From: an uncultured Bacteroidales bacterium
Lineage (GTDB): Bacteria; Bacteroidota; Bacteroidia; Bacteroidales; Bacteroidaceae
Reading direction: 5' to 3'
DNA length: 64,000 bases
Assembly (NCBI GenBank): GCA_902763865.1
Contig: CACWTR010000005.1
Coordinates: 22,862 to 86,861 of the forward strand
Numbering within the stretch: the first letter of the stretch is position 1; every line of letters starts with the position of its first letter. The notes under the pieces are model-generated. The model saw only the letters and a list, made by a program, of their open reading frames with translations, was not told where the DNA came from and ran no database searches. This document shows, one piece after another, positions 19,901 to 27,000 of the stretch. A program made the translations under genes and the position numbers.

Positions 19901-20119
19901 GAGTTCTACAGCCCTTGCTATCGCCAGCGGCCCTTGCCCGAGCTGAAGGACTATCGGCGCACGCTCTACTGGAACCCGAACCTGGAGCTCGACGGGAACG
20001 GACGCGCGGAGGTCACGCTTTGGAACAATAGCTTCTCCACCAGCATTACTGTCAGCGCGGAGGGCATCTCGCCGGAGGGAAAGGTGCTGACGGGCATCAG
20101 CTATCCGGAGGATAGGTGA
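16937..20119 (+). CDS. Large exported MG2-like (macroglobulin-type) envelope protein
   Basis: A 1060-residue protein with a signal peptide ending at VAAQ. Near residue 65 the segment VFVHMDNTCYFAGDTLYFKAYV is the MG2-type repeat found in alpha-2-macroglobulin-like proteins and their Bacteroidota relatives. VVNLYPEGGVIVEGTKARVAFE and the C-terminal TLYWNPNLELDGNGRAEVTLW are conserved in this group. No thioester CxEQ motif or TonB barrel is evident. It follows the DUF6108-like gene by 4 bp and is likely under the control of the ECF factor. The role is unknown; surface assembly or a stress response is a guess. Confidence 0.85.
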   Translation: MKRRCYLCAILFVLFCCPSLVAAQSDSLEWDFTDIFQGTNASPALPTSLEGWKEHLDLFGRNIPQEEVFVHMDNTCYFAGDTLYFKAYVRRSDTGKLTNLSQLLYAELWNQEGYMLERRLVKLRDGQGTGSIVLNDSLYGGFYELRAYTRWQLNWGEFQHPHTWPAEQWFFNKKMAKEFYRDYEKLYCRIFPLYDKPAAPGVYSHDMTERPHMRYYRTEVKKAPPVVNLYPEGGVIVEGTKARVAFEANEADGEHISGTMRLYGRGGRLLQERRTENRGRGTLEFDYEPGVTYSAIFTADSTGAVIRQRVPQAETDGCAVRADVTDSLLLLTLQPRGQAAGETLGVTVMVGGALHYFQKFRAQDTQISIPADSLPTGVAQVTVYNAQGRVYSDRLCFVRHQQDIAGADMHFSGIRTSYEAFDSIHLSVENPQAAGSTISLAVRDASTSEYLYDSSNILTEMLLCSQIRGFVEQPDYYFEADDELHRRHLDLLLMVQGWRRHNWITMATPGIFRINHPIEKTPVFFGAVYRYVAIGHEGIDGWGNMTDQEIKHYDFSRPEGGEWFSLRGRGKPQGVIPLLGNAGEERDKHNAYSYLLKDNESATFDGRNYYDEGNLRREVRVHAEYRQTSKEVGLKSLYGDVTTRNGRFVLELPGFYHDCTLDLAASDTTKWKTSKPDSKKMKRLQRKRQKKLAKGRAVPMLGHQWLMPDETEYPEFYVRLTPYYPRFCKPFSYYHTHVAPPREGTVLIPSLRTDRTLAQVTVRSRHGGLRAYDPSHPAVERDAYELFNECADAGFTPAWFAGKQSFARWVQRLLVGDMNMYRQYTTYYGRSASGGGIIGVNFSEPMSWSLNPYGGTQHSNGLGQPQAPSYTTDDMRALRYAGPDPADSYAAMSMSPGSLPLLSGGWSTSNPGAYSRTGLDAVTRSLDYLRHHDKVQLITDYAPRMEGSPRYMSSNQPTVDVGFTPLLQGKRNTYRDRHYVLHGFDVSEEFYSPCYRQRPLPELKDYRRTLYWNPNLELDGNGRAEVTLWNNSFSTSITVSAEGISPEGKVLTGISYPEDR

Positions 20120-20126
20120 TTGGCTT

Positions 20127-20198
20127 GAGTTTAGAGTTTAGGGTTTAGAGTTTAGAGACAGTGATTGGAGTTTAGAGTTTAGAGTTTAGAGTTTAGAG
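20127..20198 (+). repeat. 7-bp tandem repeat (GTTTAGA)
   Basis: About eight imperfect copies of GTTTAGA lie in two runs between the MG2-like gene and the next start codon (GTG at 20212). This is one of several short tandem repeats placed just ahead of start codons in this window. Confidence 0.85.
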
Positions 20199-20211
20199 AA
20201 AGGGTAGGGAC

Positions 20212-21510
20212 GTGAGACGTTTTGTTTTTCTTCTGTTGATGGGCTTGTCTGCTCTGCTGCGGGCGGAGGTGGCGACGGACTCCGTGACGGCTGTCGTGAG
20301 GGATGCCGATACGGGTGAGCCTATTCCGTACGTCAGTGTCTATGTCTCCCCGTCGTGCGGCACCATCAGCAACTACGATGGCGAGTTCAGCCTGCAGTGC
20401 CTCCCTTCCGACGTGCTGCGCATAACGAGCATCGGCTATCAGCGCGTCACGTGCCTGGCCTCGGAGCTTCCTGCCACCGTCCGGATGAAGCCCATAACGA
20501 CCACGCTGCGCGAGCTGACCGTGACGGGCCCCAACAACATCCTCTACCGGCTGGTGCGCAAGCTGCAGAAGGAAGCCGGCAAGAATAAGAAGGCCGTGGC
20601 TGACTACTTCTTCCGCATGACGACTCAGTACCCGGGCACCGACGAGCTGGCAGAAGTCTTCCTGACGGCCAAGTCGTGCGTGCAGATACGCGACATCGTC
20701 TTCCATAGCGGCAACCGCGGGCTGCTGAAGGAGGACGGCATCCTCGACGCTCCCGACCTGAAGGGCCTTGGCCGGACGAATGTCCACGTCTTCCTGCGGC
20801 TGGCTCCTGTCCTGGCCTTCTACGACTGGTGGGACTTTGCCATTGTTCCGGCTGACATTGTCCTGAGCCGGCGCGGGAAGCTCTACGATGCCACCTGCAC
20901 AACCTTTACCGACGACGACGGGCGGGAAATCGTCAAGGTGCACCTCACCGGCAAACCCGCCAGCAATTCCTACACGATTCTGGAGGGGACGCTCTACGTA
21001 GATAGCAAGAGGTGCGAGATGCTGCGCTTCGACGGACAGATGAAGGGGCTGTACGTCAGGATGTACGACAGCGCCCGCAGGCGTGCGTCGGTCGATACGG
21101 TGGGCTATACCATGCACGTCGATTACACCCGTCAGCACGGCTTCACCGAGATTGCCAACATGTCGGGAACCATCGTCAAGGACAAGGTGAGGCTGCGGTA
21201 CCTTCTCTTCAACCTCGGGGAGAAGGAGATGACGTACAGCAGGGCGGTTCCCGTGGGCGAAAACATGCTGAAGGCCATTGACAAGGTTGGCTACGACTCC
21301 ACGCTGTGGGCCATGACGGGCATCGTGAAGCGCACCCGGATGGAGGAGCGCATCGCCTTCGGCGACAGTACCTTCTTCCGCACGGACAAGTCCAGGTACG
21401 ACGTCCCCCCGTCGGCGCAGGAGCAGGGTGCCAACGACTATCTTCGCAAGGCCATTGGCCGGCTGAAGGCTGGGGCAATGCAGCTGCATCGCGGCCTGCC
21501 CCCGAAATAA
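20212..21510 (+). CDS. Exported protein with carboxypeptidase-D regulatory-like domain
   Basis: A 432-residue protein starting at GTG. A signal peptide (MRRFVFLLLMGLSALLRA) is followed by a carboxypeptidase-regulatory-like beta-sandwich at about 25-105. Its key strands are AVVRDADTGEPIPYVSVYV, GTISNYDGEFSLQ and LRITSIGYQRV. This fold is common in Bacteroidota surface and TonB-linked proteins. The remainder (about 110-430) is of the DUF5686-like type without a clear catalytic site. It is the last gene of the ECF module, separated from the MG2-like gene by a 7-bp tandem repeat tract. Confidence 0.85.
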   Translation: MRRFVFLLLMGLSALLRAEVATDSVTAVVRDADTGEPIPYVSVYVSPSCGTISNYDGEFSLQCLPSDVLRITSIGYQRVTCLASELPATVRMKPITTTLRELTVTGPNNILYRLVRKLQKEAGKNKKAVADYFFRMTTQYPGTDELAEVFLTAKSCVQIRDIVFHSGNRGLLKEDGILDAPDLKGLGRTNVHVFLRLAPVLAFYDWWDFAIVPADIVLSRRGKLYDATCTTFTDDDGREIVKVHLTGKPASNSYTILEGTLYVDSKRCEMLRFDGQMKGLYVRMYDSARRRASVDTVGYTMHVDYTRQHGFTEIANMSGTIVKDKVRLRYLLFNLGEKEMTYSRAVPVGENMLKAIDKVGYDSTLWAMTGIVKRTRMEERIAFGDSTFFRTDKSRYDVPPSAQEQGANDYLRKAIGRLKAGAMQLHRGLPPK

Positions 21511-21546
21511 TTCGTGCTTCATCGTCCGTAATTCATATTTTTTTCG

Positions 21547-21554
21547 TACCTTTG
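21547..21554 (+). promoter_or_regulatory. Promoter -7 box of map
   Basis: TACCTTTG within a T-rich context, about 26 nt before the ATG at 21580. Confidence 0.6.
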
Positions 21555-21579
21555 CGGACAATTTGGAATGTAAAGCTAC

Positions 21580-22452
21580 ATGAAGAAGGCTAAAAAGAAG
21601 AAGCAAAGGTGGTTTGTGCCTGCCGGTCTGGAGCCGACGGAGATGGACCGCATCATCATGGAGTGGGAAGCAAAAGGAAAGCTTGTCCCGACTCCCGGAC
21701 TCATCCGCACCAAGGAACAGATAGAAGGCATCCGGCGTGCCGGCGTGCTCAACACTGCCGTGCTCGATGCCGTGGCAGAGAAGATACGCGAGGGCATGAC
21801 TACCGCGGAGATTGACCGCATTGTCTATGACTTCACGACGCGTCACGGCGGCATCCCCGCGCCGCTTAACTTCGAGGGATTCCCCAACAGCTGCTGCACG
21901 AGCATCAACGATGTTGTGTGCCACGGCATTCCCAGCGAGGACGACGTGCTGGAGGAGGGCGACATCATCAACGTCGATTGCACCACCATCCTGGACGGCT
22001 ACTACGCCGATGCCAGCCGCATGTTCGTCATCGGCAGGACGACTCCCGAGCGCCAGCGGCTGGTCGATGTGGCATGGGAGTGCCTCAAGATAGGCGAGCA
22101 GGTTTGCTCTCAGCCCTACGTCTTCGTGGGAGACCTGGGCAACGCCATTGCCCGGCATGCTCACCAGAACGGCTATACCGTGGTGCGCGACCTCTGCGGA
22201 CACGGCGTGGGCCTTCAGTTCCACGAGGACCCCGACGTGGAGCACTATGGCAAGAAAGGTACCGGCATGTTGCTCGTGCCGGGCATGACCTTCACCATCG
22301 AGCCGATGATAAACGGCGGCGACTGGCAAGTTTGCGGCGACGCCGAGGACCCGACGGAATGGATTGTCCTGACCGAAGACGGCGAGGACAGCGCCCAATG
22401 GGAACACACCTTCCTCATGACAGAGAACGGAGTAGAAACGATAACCCATTAG
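21580..22452 (+). CDS. map: Methionine aminopeptidase, type I
   Basis: A 290-residue M24-family enzyme that removes the initiator methionine from nascent proteins. The metal ligands are in order: INVDCTTILDGYYADASRMF (two aspartates), CGHGVGLQFHEDP (histidine), FTIEPMINGG (glutamate) and QWEHTFLMT (glutamate). A lysine-rich N-terminal extension of about 45 residues (KKAKKKKQRW...) precedes the catalytic domain, as in Bacteroidales MAPs. It lies 15 bp before tsaD, with short TTAGTCCCTA-type repeats between the genes. Confidence 0.96.
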   Translation: MKKAKKKKQRWFVPAGLEPTEMDRIIMEWEAKGKLVPTPGLIRTKEQIEGIRRAGVLNTAVLDAVAEKIREGMTTAEIDRIVYDFTTRHGGIPAPLNFEGFPNSCCTSINDVVCHGIPSEDDVLEEGDIINVDCTTILDGYYADASRMFVIGRTTPERQRLVDVAWECLKIGEQVCSQPYVFVGDLGNAIARHAHQNGYTVVRDLCGHGVGLQFHEDPDVEHYGKKGTGMLLVPGMTFTIEPMINGGDWQVCGDAEDPTEWIVLTEDGEDSAQWEHTFLMTENGVETITH

Positions 22453-22467
22453 TCCCTATTAGTCCCT

Positions 22468-23595
22468 ATGAGTCCTAAAAGTCCCACAACCCCCACATAC
22501 ATCCTCGGCATCGAGAGTTCGTGCGACGACACGTCGGCGGCTGTGTTGCGCGATGGCATCCTGCTGAGCAACGTCATAGCCAGTCAAGCCGTCCACGAAG
22601 CATACGGCGGCGTGGTGCCTGAGCTGGCAAGCCGCGCCCACCAGCAGAACATTGTGCCCGTGGTGGATGCTGCCCTGAAGCGGGCCGGCATCGAGCGCGA
22701 GCAGCTGTCGGCCATAGCCTTCACCCGAGGCCCCGGCCTGCTCGGGTCGCTGCTCGTGGGTGTCTCATTCGCCAAGGGGCTGGCCGCATCGCTCGGCATC
22801 CCCATGATGGACGTCAATCACCTGCACGGCCATGTCCTGGCGCACTTCATAAAAGAGGAGCAAGGAGCAGGGAGCAAGGAGCAAGGAGCTGGGGGCAAGG
22901 GGCAAGAGGATACTTCCAGGCCTGACAATCCTTCTGCCCCCTGCCCCTTGCCCACAGCTCCTCAGTTCCCCTTCCTCTGCCTGCTGGTCAGCGGAGGCAA
23001 CAGCCAGATTATCCTCGTCAAGAGCTATAAGGAGATGGAAATCATCGGGCAGACCATTGACGACGCTGCGGGCGAGGCCATCGACAAGTGCTCGAAGGTG
23101 ATGGGCCTCGGCTACCCGGGCGGCCCCATCATAGACCGTCTGGCACGGCAGGGCAATCCCGATGCCTTCACGTTCTCCAAGCCCAACATACCCGGCTACG
23201 ACTACAGCTTCAGCGGTCTCAAGACCAGCTTCCTCTATAACCTGCGCGACTGGCTCAAGGAGGACCCCGACTTCATCGAGCACCACAAGGAGGACCTTGC
23301 CGCATCGCTCGAGAAGACCATCGTCGATATCCTGATGAAGAAGCTCCGCCTTGCAGCCCGCGACCTGAAGATACGTCAGGTGGCCGTGGCCGGCGGCGTG
23401 TCGGCCAACACGGGGCTCCGCAACGCCTTCCACGACTATGCCCGTCGCTACGGCTGGCAGGTGTTCATCCCCCGCTTCAGCTATACCACCGACAATGCAG
23501 CCATGATAGCCATCGCCGGCTACTTCAAGTACCTCGACCACGACTTCTGTCCCATGTCTGCCCCGGCCTACAGCCGCGTCTCGGTTGGCGTGTGA
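22468..23595 (+). CDS. tsaD: tRNA N6-adenosine threonylcarbamoyltransferase, with an unusual insertion
   Basis: A 375-residue Kae1/TsaD protein that transfers threonylcarbamoyl to A37 of ANN-decoding tRNAs, together with TsaB and TsaE. ILGIESSCDDTSAAV, the iron-binding NHLHGH (H118, H122), CLLVSGGNSQ and VAGGVSANTGLR are all intact. Residues about 129-166 are a low-complexity insertion (EEQGAGSKEQGAGGKGQ, then a proline-rich stretch) between the metal motif and PFLCLLVSGG. The family normally has a short loop there. The insert is encoded by purine-rich tandem repeats and an inverted repeat, and it keeps the frame. The protein is probably still functional because the loop is on the surface. 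Confidence 0.95.
   Translation: MSPKSPTTPTYILGIESSCDDTSAAVLRDGILLSNVIASQAVHEAYGGVVPELASRAHQQNIVPVVDAALKRAGIEREQLSAIAFTRGPGLLGSLLVGVSFAKGLAASLGIPMMDVNHLHGHVLAHFIKEEQGAGSKEQGAGGKGQEDTSRPDNPSAPCPLPTAPQFPFLCLLVSGGNSQIILVKSYKEMEIIGQTIDDAAGEAIDKCSKVMGLGYPGGPIIDRLARQGNPDAFTFSKPNIPGYDYSFSGLKTSFLYNLRDWLKEDPDFIEHHKEDLAASLEKTIVDILMKKLRLAARDLKIRQVAVAGGVSANTGLRNAFHDYARRYGWQVFIPRFSYTTDNAAMIAIAGYFKYLDHDFCPMSAPAYSRVSVGV
22885..22961 (+). repeat. Inverted repeat inserted in tsaD
   Basis: A 20-bp left arm at 22885-22904 and a right arm at 22942-22961 are reverse complements with one mismatch, separated by 37 nt. The left arm continues a run of GGAGCAA-type direct repeats starting near 22857. The whole tract encodes the extra loop in TsaD. 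Confidence 0.85.
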
Positions 23596-23632
23596 CAAAA
23601 TGTAAGCGTTCCCGTTGGGAGGTTTGTCAAAG

Positions 23633-24013
23633 TGTCAATTATTGCACACTTCGGAAAAGGGCTCAAAAGGCCCTTTTTCTCGTTGTTTTGGGGGGCGAAA
23701 CAGGAGCTTGCATCCAACGACTCACGATCCGAAGGCCAACACGTCGCGTCGTGTTGACCGAATCGACGCGATGCACTTGGCGGAACTCTGCGACGGAAAA
23801 GTGTGCAAAAACGGACGAAAATGCCCTGTTTTGCTATGCGCGGTTGGCATTTCTTGGGTTTGCGCTTATTTGTCCATGTTTGCAAGTCCTTGGTATATAA
23901 CGACATCTTGATTTGAGCCATTTTTCCCCCTCGGAGCAGGAAAAGTGCGTCCGGAGCCGAAAAATGCGATTCTGGAGCAAATGCGAAAAATTGGGGTGTA
24001 AGCAAAAAGCCGG
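23633..24013. repeat. Dispersed ~380-bp element, copy 1
   Basis: This stretch between the convergent tsaD and tamB genes is homologous to 33033-33415. Shared blocks are TGTCAATTATTGCACACTTC at the left end, CCAACACGTCGCGTCGTGT in the middle, GGAAAAGTGTGCAAAAACGG, CTTGATTTGAGCC, and GTGTAAGCAAAAA at the right end. TTGCACACTT (23642-23651) and AAGTGTGCAA (23799-23808) form an inverted repeat spanning 167 bp, the same span as in copy 2. It may be a MITE-like element or a structured RNA. No transposase is present. Confidence 0.8.
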
Positions 24014-24019
24014 ATTTCC

Positions 24020-27000
24020 TTACTTTTTGTTCTTCCCTGTGGAGCGGAAGAGCTCCATGAAGCGGGTGAAGTCGCGCTGGAACTTGATGCCGATGCCCTG
24101 AGTGGTGAGCGACGACTGCGTGAAGTAGCGGTCGTTGGTCTGGTTGTAAGCCTTCAGCGAGAAAGGGCTGCGCGGCGAGAGACGATACTGGAGGTCGAAG
24201 TCGCCAATGAAACTGCCGGTGTTCATCTTGTACTTGTTCTCGCGGTAGCCAAAGTTGCCGTTGAACTGCAGCCGGCCCGACAGCATCTTGCCGCTCAGCA
24301 TTCCCTCCACGTCGAGATGCTCCCATCCCGCCTCGCCTGTCCGCAGGTTGGTGCCGAAGGACCAGTTGCTTCCGCCCAGCGCCTGCGACATAATCTGGTT
24401 GAAGCGCGAGCTGAGGGCACTGCTCAGCACGGAGTTCATAGCCACGCCTCCCTTCGTCTGCCTCGTGTCCATCAGCGTGCCGTAGGTGTAGAAACGCCCT
24501 ACGCCAAGCAGATAGATGGCCTGCATGTCGCGTTCCTCCTCGCTGCTGAGCATGGAGCGCACCATCTGCTTCTCGTCCTCGTTGGCATTGGGGAGGTCGA
24601 AGTCGAAGGTGATGGCCGGGTCCTGGATGATGCCTCCGATGCGCATGATGCAATCGACGCGGGTGTTCGCGAGGCCGAGGCCGGTGGAGGACAAGTCGTC
24701 GAGCGAGACGTTGAGCACCGTGTGCTTGGCCGTCAGGTTGAGGGCTGCCTGCATGGCATTCCCGCCGAAGACGACGGTGCCGTCCGGCTGGAAGACGAAG
24801 TCCTTCGTGATGAGGTCGCGGATGGACATGCGGTAGTTGCCTTCGCTGACACGGTAGGTTCCGTAGAGCTGGAAGCGTCCCTTGTTGTAGTAGTTGGCAT
24901 GCAGCCGTCCGTCGCCATAGATGGAGATGTTGTCGCCCGTCCGCGGGTCCATGAGCAGGCGTATCTGAGCGTTGGGGTTGGCATTGATGTTGAGGTTCAC
25001 TCGCAGGTCGGCAGAAGAGGGAAGCGGGGAACCGATGGGAAAGAGCAGGTCAGGGCTGCTTCCGTCCTTGTCGGAGGGGTTGCCTTCGGGAGTAAGACTT
25101 GAAAGCTCGCCCTTCTTCACGTAGGTGACGAAGTCCTCCTCGCTGACAGCTCCCCGCGAGGCTGCATTATATGTCAGGGTGGTTCCGGGCATGGGGGTGG
25201 CCTCCACGTCGATGGTCGTAGTGCCGGGGCCGCCGTAGAGGTGGACCTGTGCGTCGGCGTATGCGGTGCCGTAGAAGTTCGAGCCGCCCTGGTGCGGGAA
25301 GTTATAGCCGAGCAGGTTGTGGGCGTCGATGCTGATGTCGAAGCTCAAGTCCTTGAGGGCATCGTGCATAAGGTGGGCCTCCACTGTCGCCATGTGTTCG
25401 TCCATGCCGGGCATCCCGATGCGGTCGTAGATGCGTGCGCCGTGGAGCCAGATGTTGTCGGCACGGAGGATGACGCTGTCGCCTGCCAGGTGGTAGTCGG
25501 TGCCGATGGCGGGGACGTTCATCTTCATTTCATTGACGTACATGTTTCCCTCGAGGTTGACGACATCGAAGGGGCCGAAGATGCGCATCCGTCCGGAGGT
25601 GCGTCCCTGCAGGTCGCGGAAGATGTCCTTCGTGAACTTCTTCAGGAAGGCAAGGTCGAAGTAGCTCGTCTGAATGTTCAGGTTCAGGCCGTCCGTCTCT
25701 TCCTTGCCGGGGATGATGGTGCCGTTGAGCTGGGTGTGGTGCTGCGGTATCGGGCCTCGCATGTCGGCCTCCAGCAGGATGGCACGTTCCTGCTTGCCCC
25801 AGTTGGCGTAGAGGTCCATGTTGCCGAGATTGGCTTCGTTGAAGGTGAAGTCGTGCACCTGCAGGTAAGCATCGGCGAAGGGCTTCTTCATGAGCGACGT
25901 GGCATAGATGCTGCCCGTCGCCTTGCCGCCGAAATCGACGCTGTGGAAGTTGACCAGGTCCATGACGTAGGCAATGTCGATGTCGGCAAGCTCGGCCCGG
26001 AGCGTATCGGAGTCGAGGGCCGAGATGCGCCCGTTGATGTCGATGTGGCGCTCCGCCTGACTGATGGAGAGATTGCTCACATCGACCACATGGTCGTGGT
26101 AGGAAATGGTGGCAGGCTGGATGTGCCATAGCGTGTCGCCGATGATGACCCGCGAGGAGTTCATTCTGGCATCGAGCATTGTCTGCCCCGTCAGGTCGCG
26201 GTGCACGAAACCCGTCAGGCTGATGTCGCCCGTATAGGCGGCACTGCGTTTGTTGTCCCATCGCAGCCGCGACGTCACCTTGTCGGCGGTGGCGTATGCA
26301 TCGAAGTTGAGCTCCACGGGTTTGCCCTTCATGATGCGCTCGAACTGAAGGCTGGTCTGCAGCGATGCCCGCCCGCCTTCCGTCCGGCAGGTGATGTTCT
26401 GCAAGTGCTGTCCGGCGGCCTGGAGCGTAGGCACGTTCAGCTGCATGGCTATCTGGCCTACGGCATCGCTGATAGTGCCGTCCAGCCAGCTCCATGCAGG
26501 CACGCGGAGGTCGGTGTCGAGCAGTCGCCCGGCCAGAAGGGTGTCCCGCACGAGGATGACAAAGCGGAAGTCGTTGCCCGAAGGTTCAGGATGTTTCTCG
26601 CCAAGCGCGAAGAGGCTTGGCAAGTTCTGCCGGAAGGGGAGCAAGAACGTGGCAGGCAGTGTCTTCCAGTTGAATTTGCCGTCGGCCCTCATCCGCAGGA
26701 AGTCGCTCCCTATGCGCAGGTGGGTGCCGTCGTCGGCCACGTTGCTGGTGAAATCGATGTCGCCTACCTGCAGGTTCCCTTTCTGCTGCGAGGCAAGCTC
26801 CAGACCCCTGAGGTGCAGCTCTCCCTGCAGACGGTTCGGGCTGATGTCGCTGAAGTCGGCCTCTATGCCTACGCTGAAGCGTTCCCCCTCGTAGCGTTTT
26901 GTCAGGTTCATGTTGAAGGGCGCAAAGTCCTTCACCCGGGCGTTGAGGCTCAGCGAGCGCCTGCCCTGCTGCACCGCACTCTCGAAGTGCAGCTGTCCCT

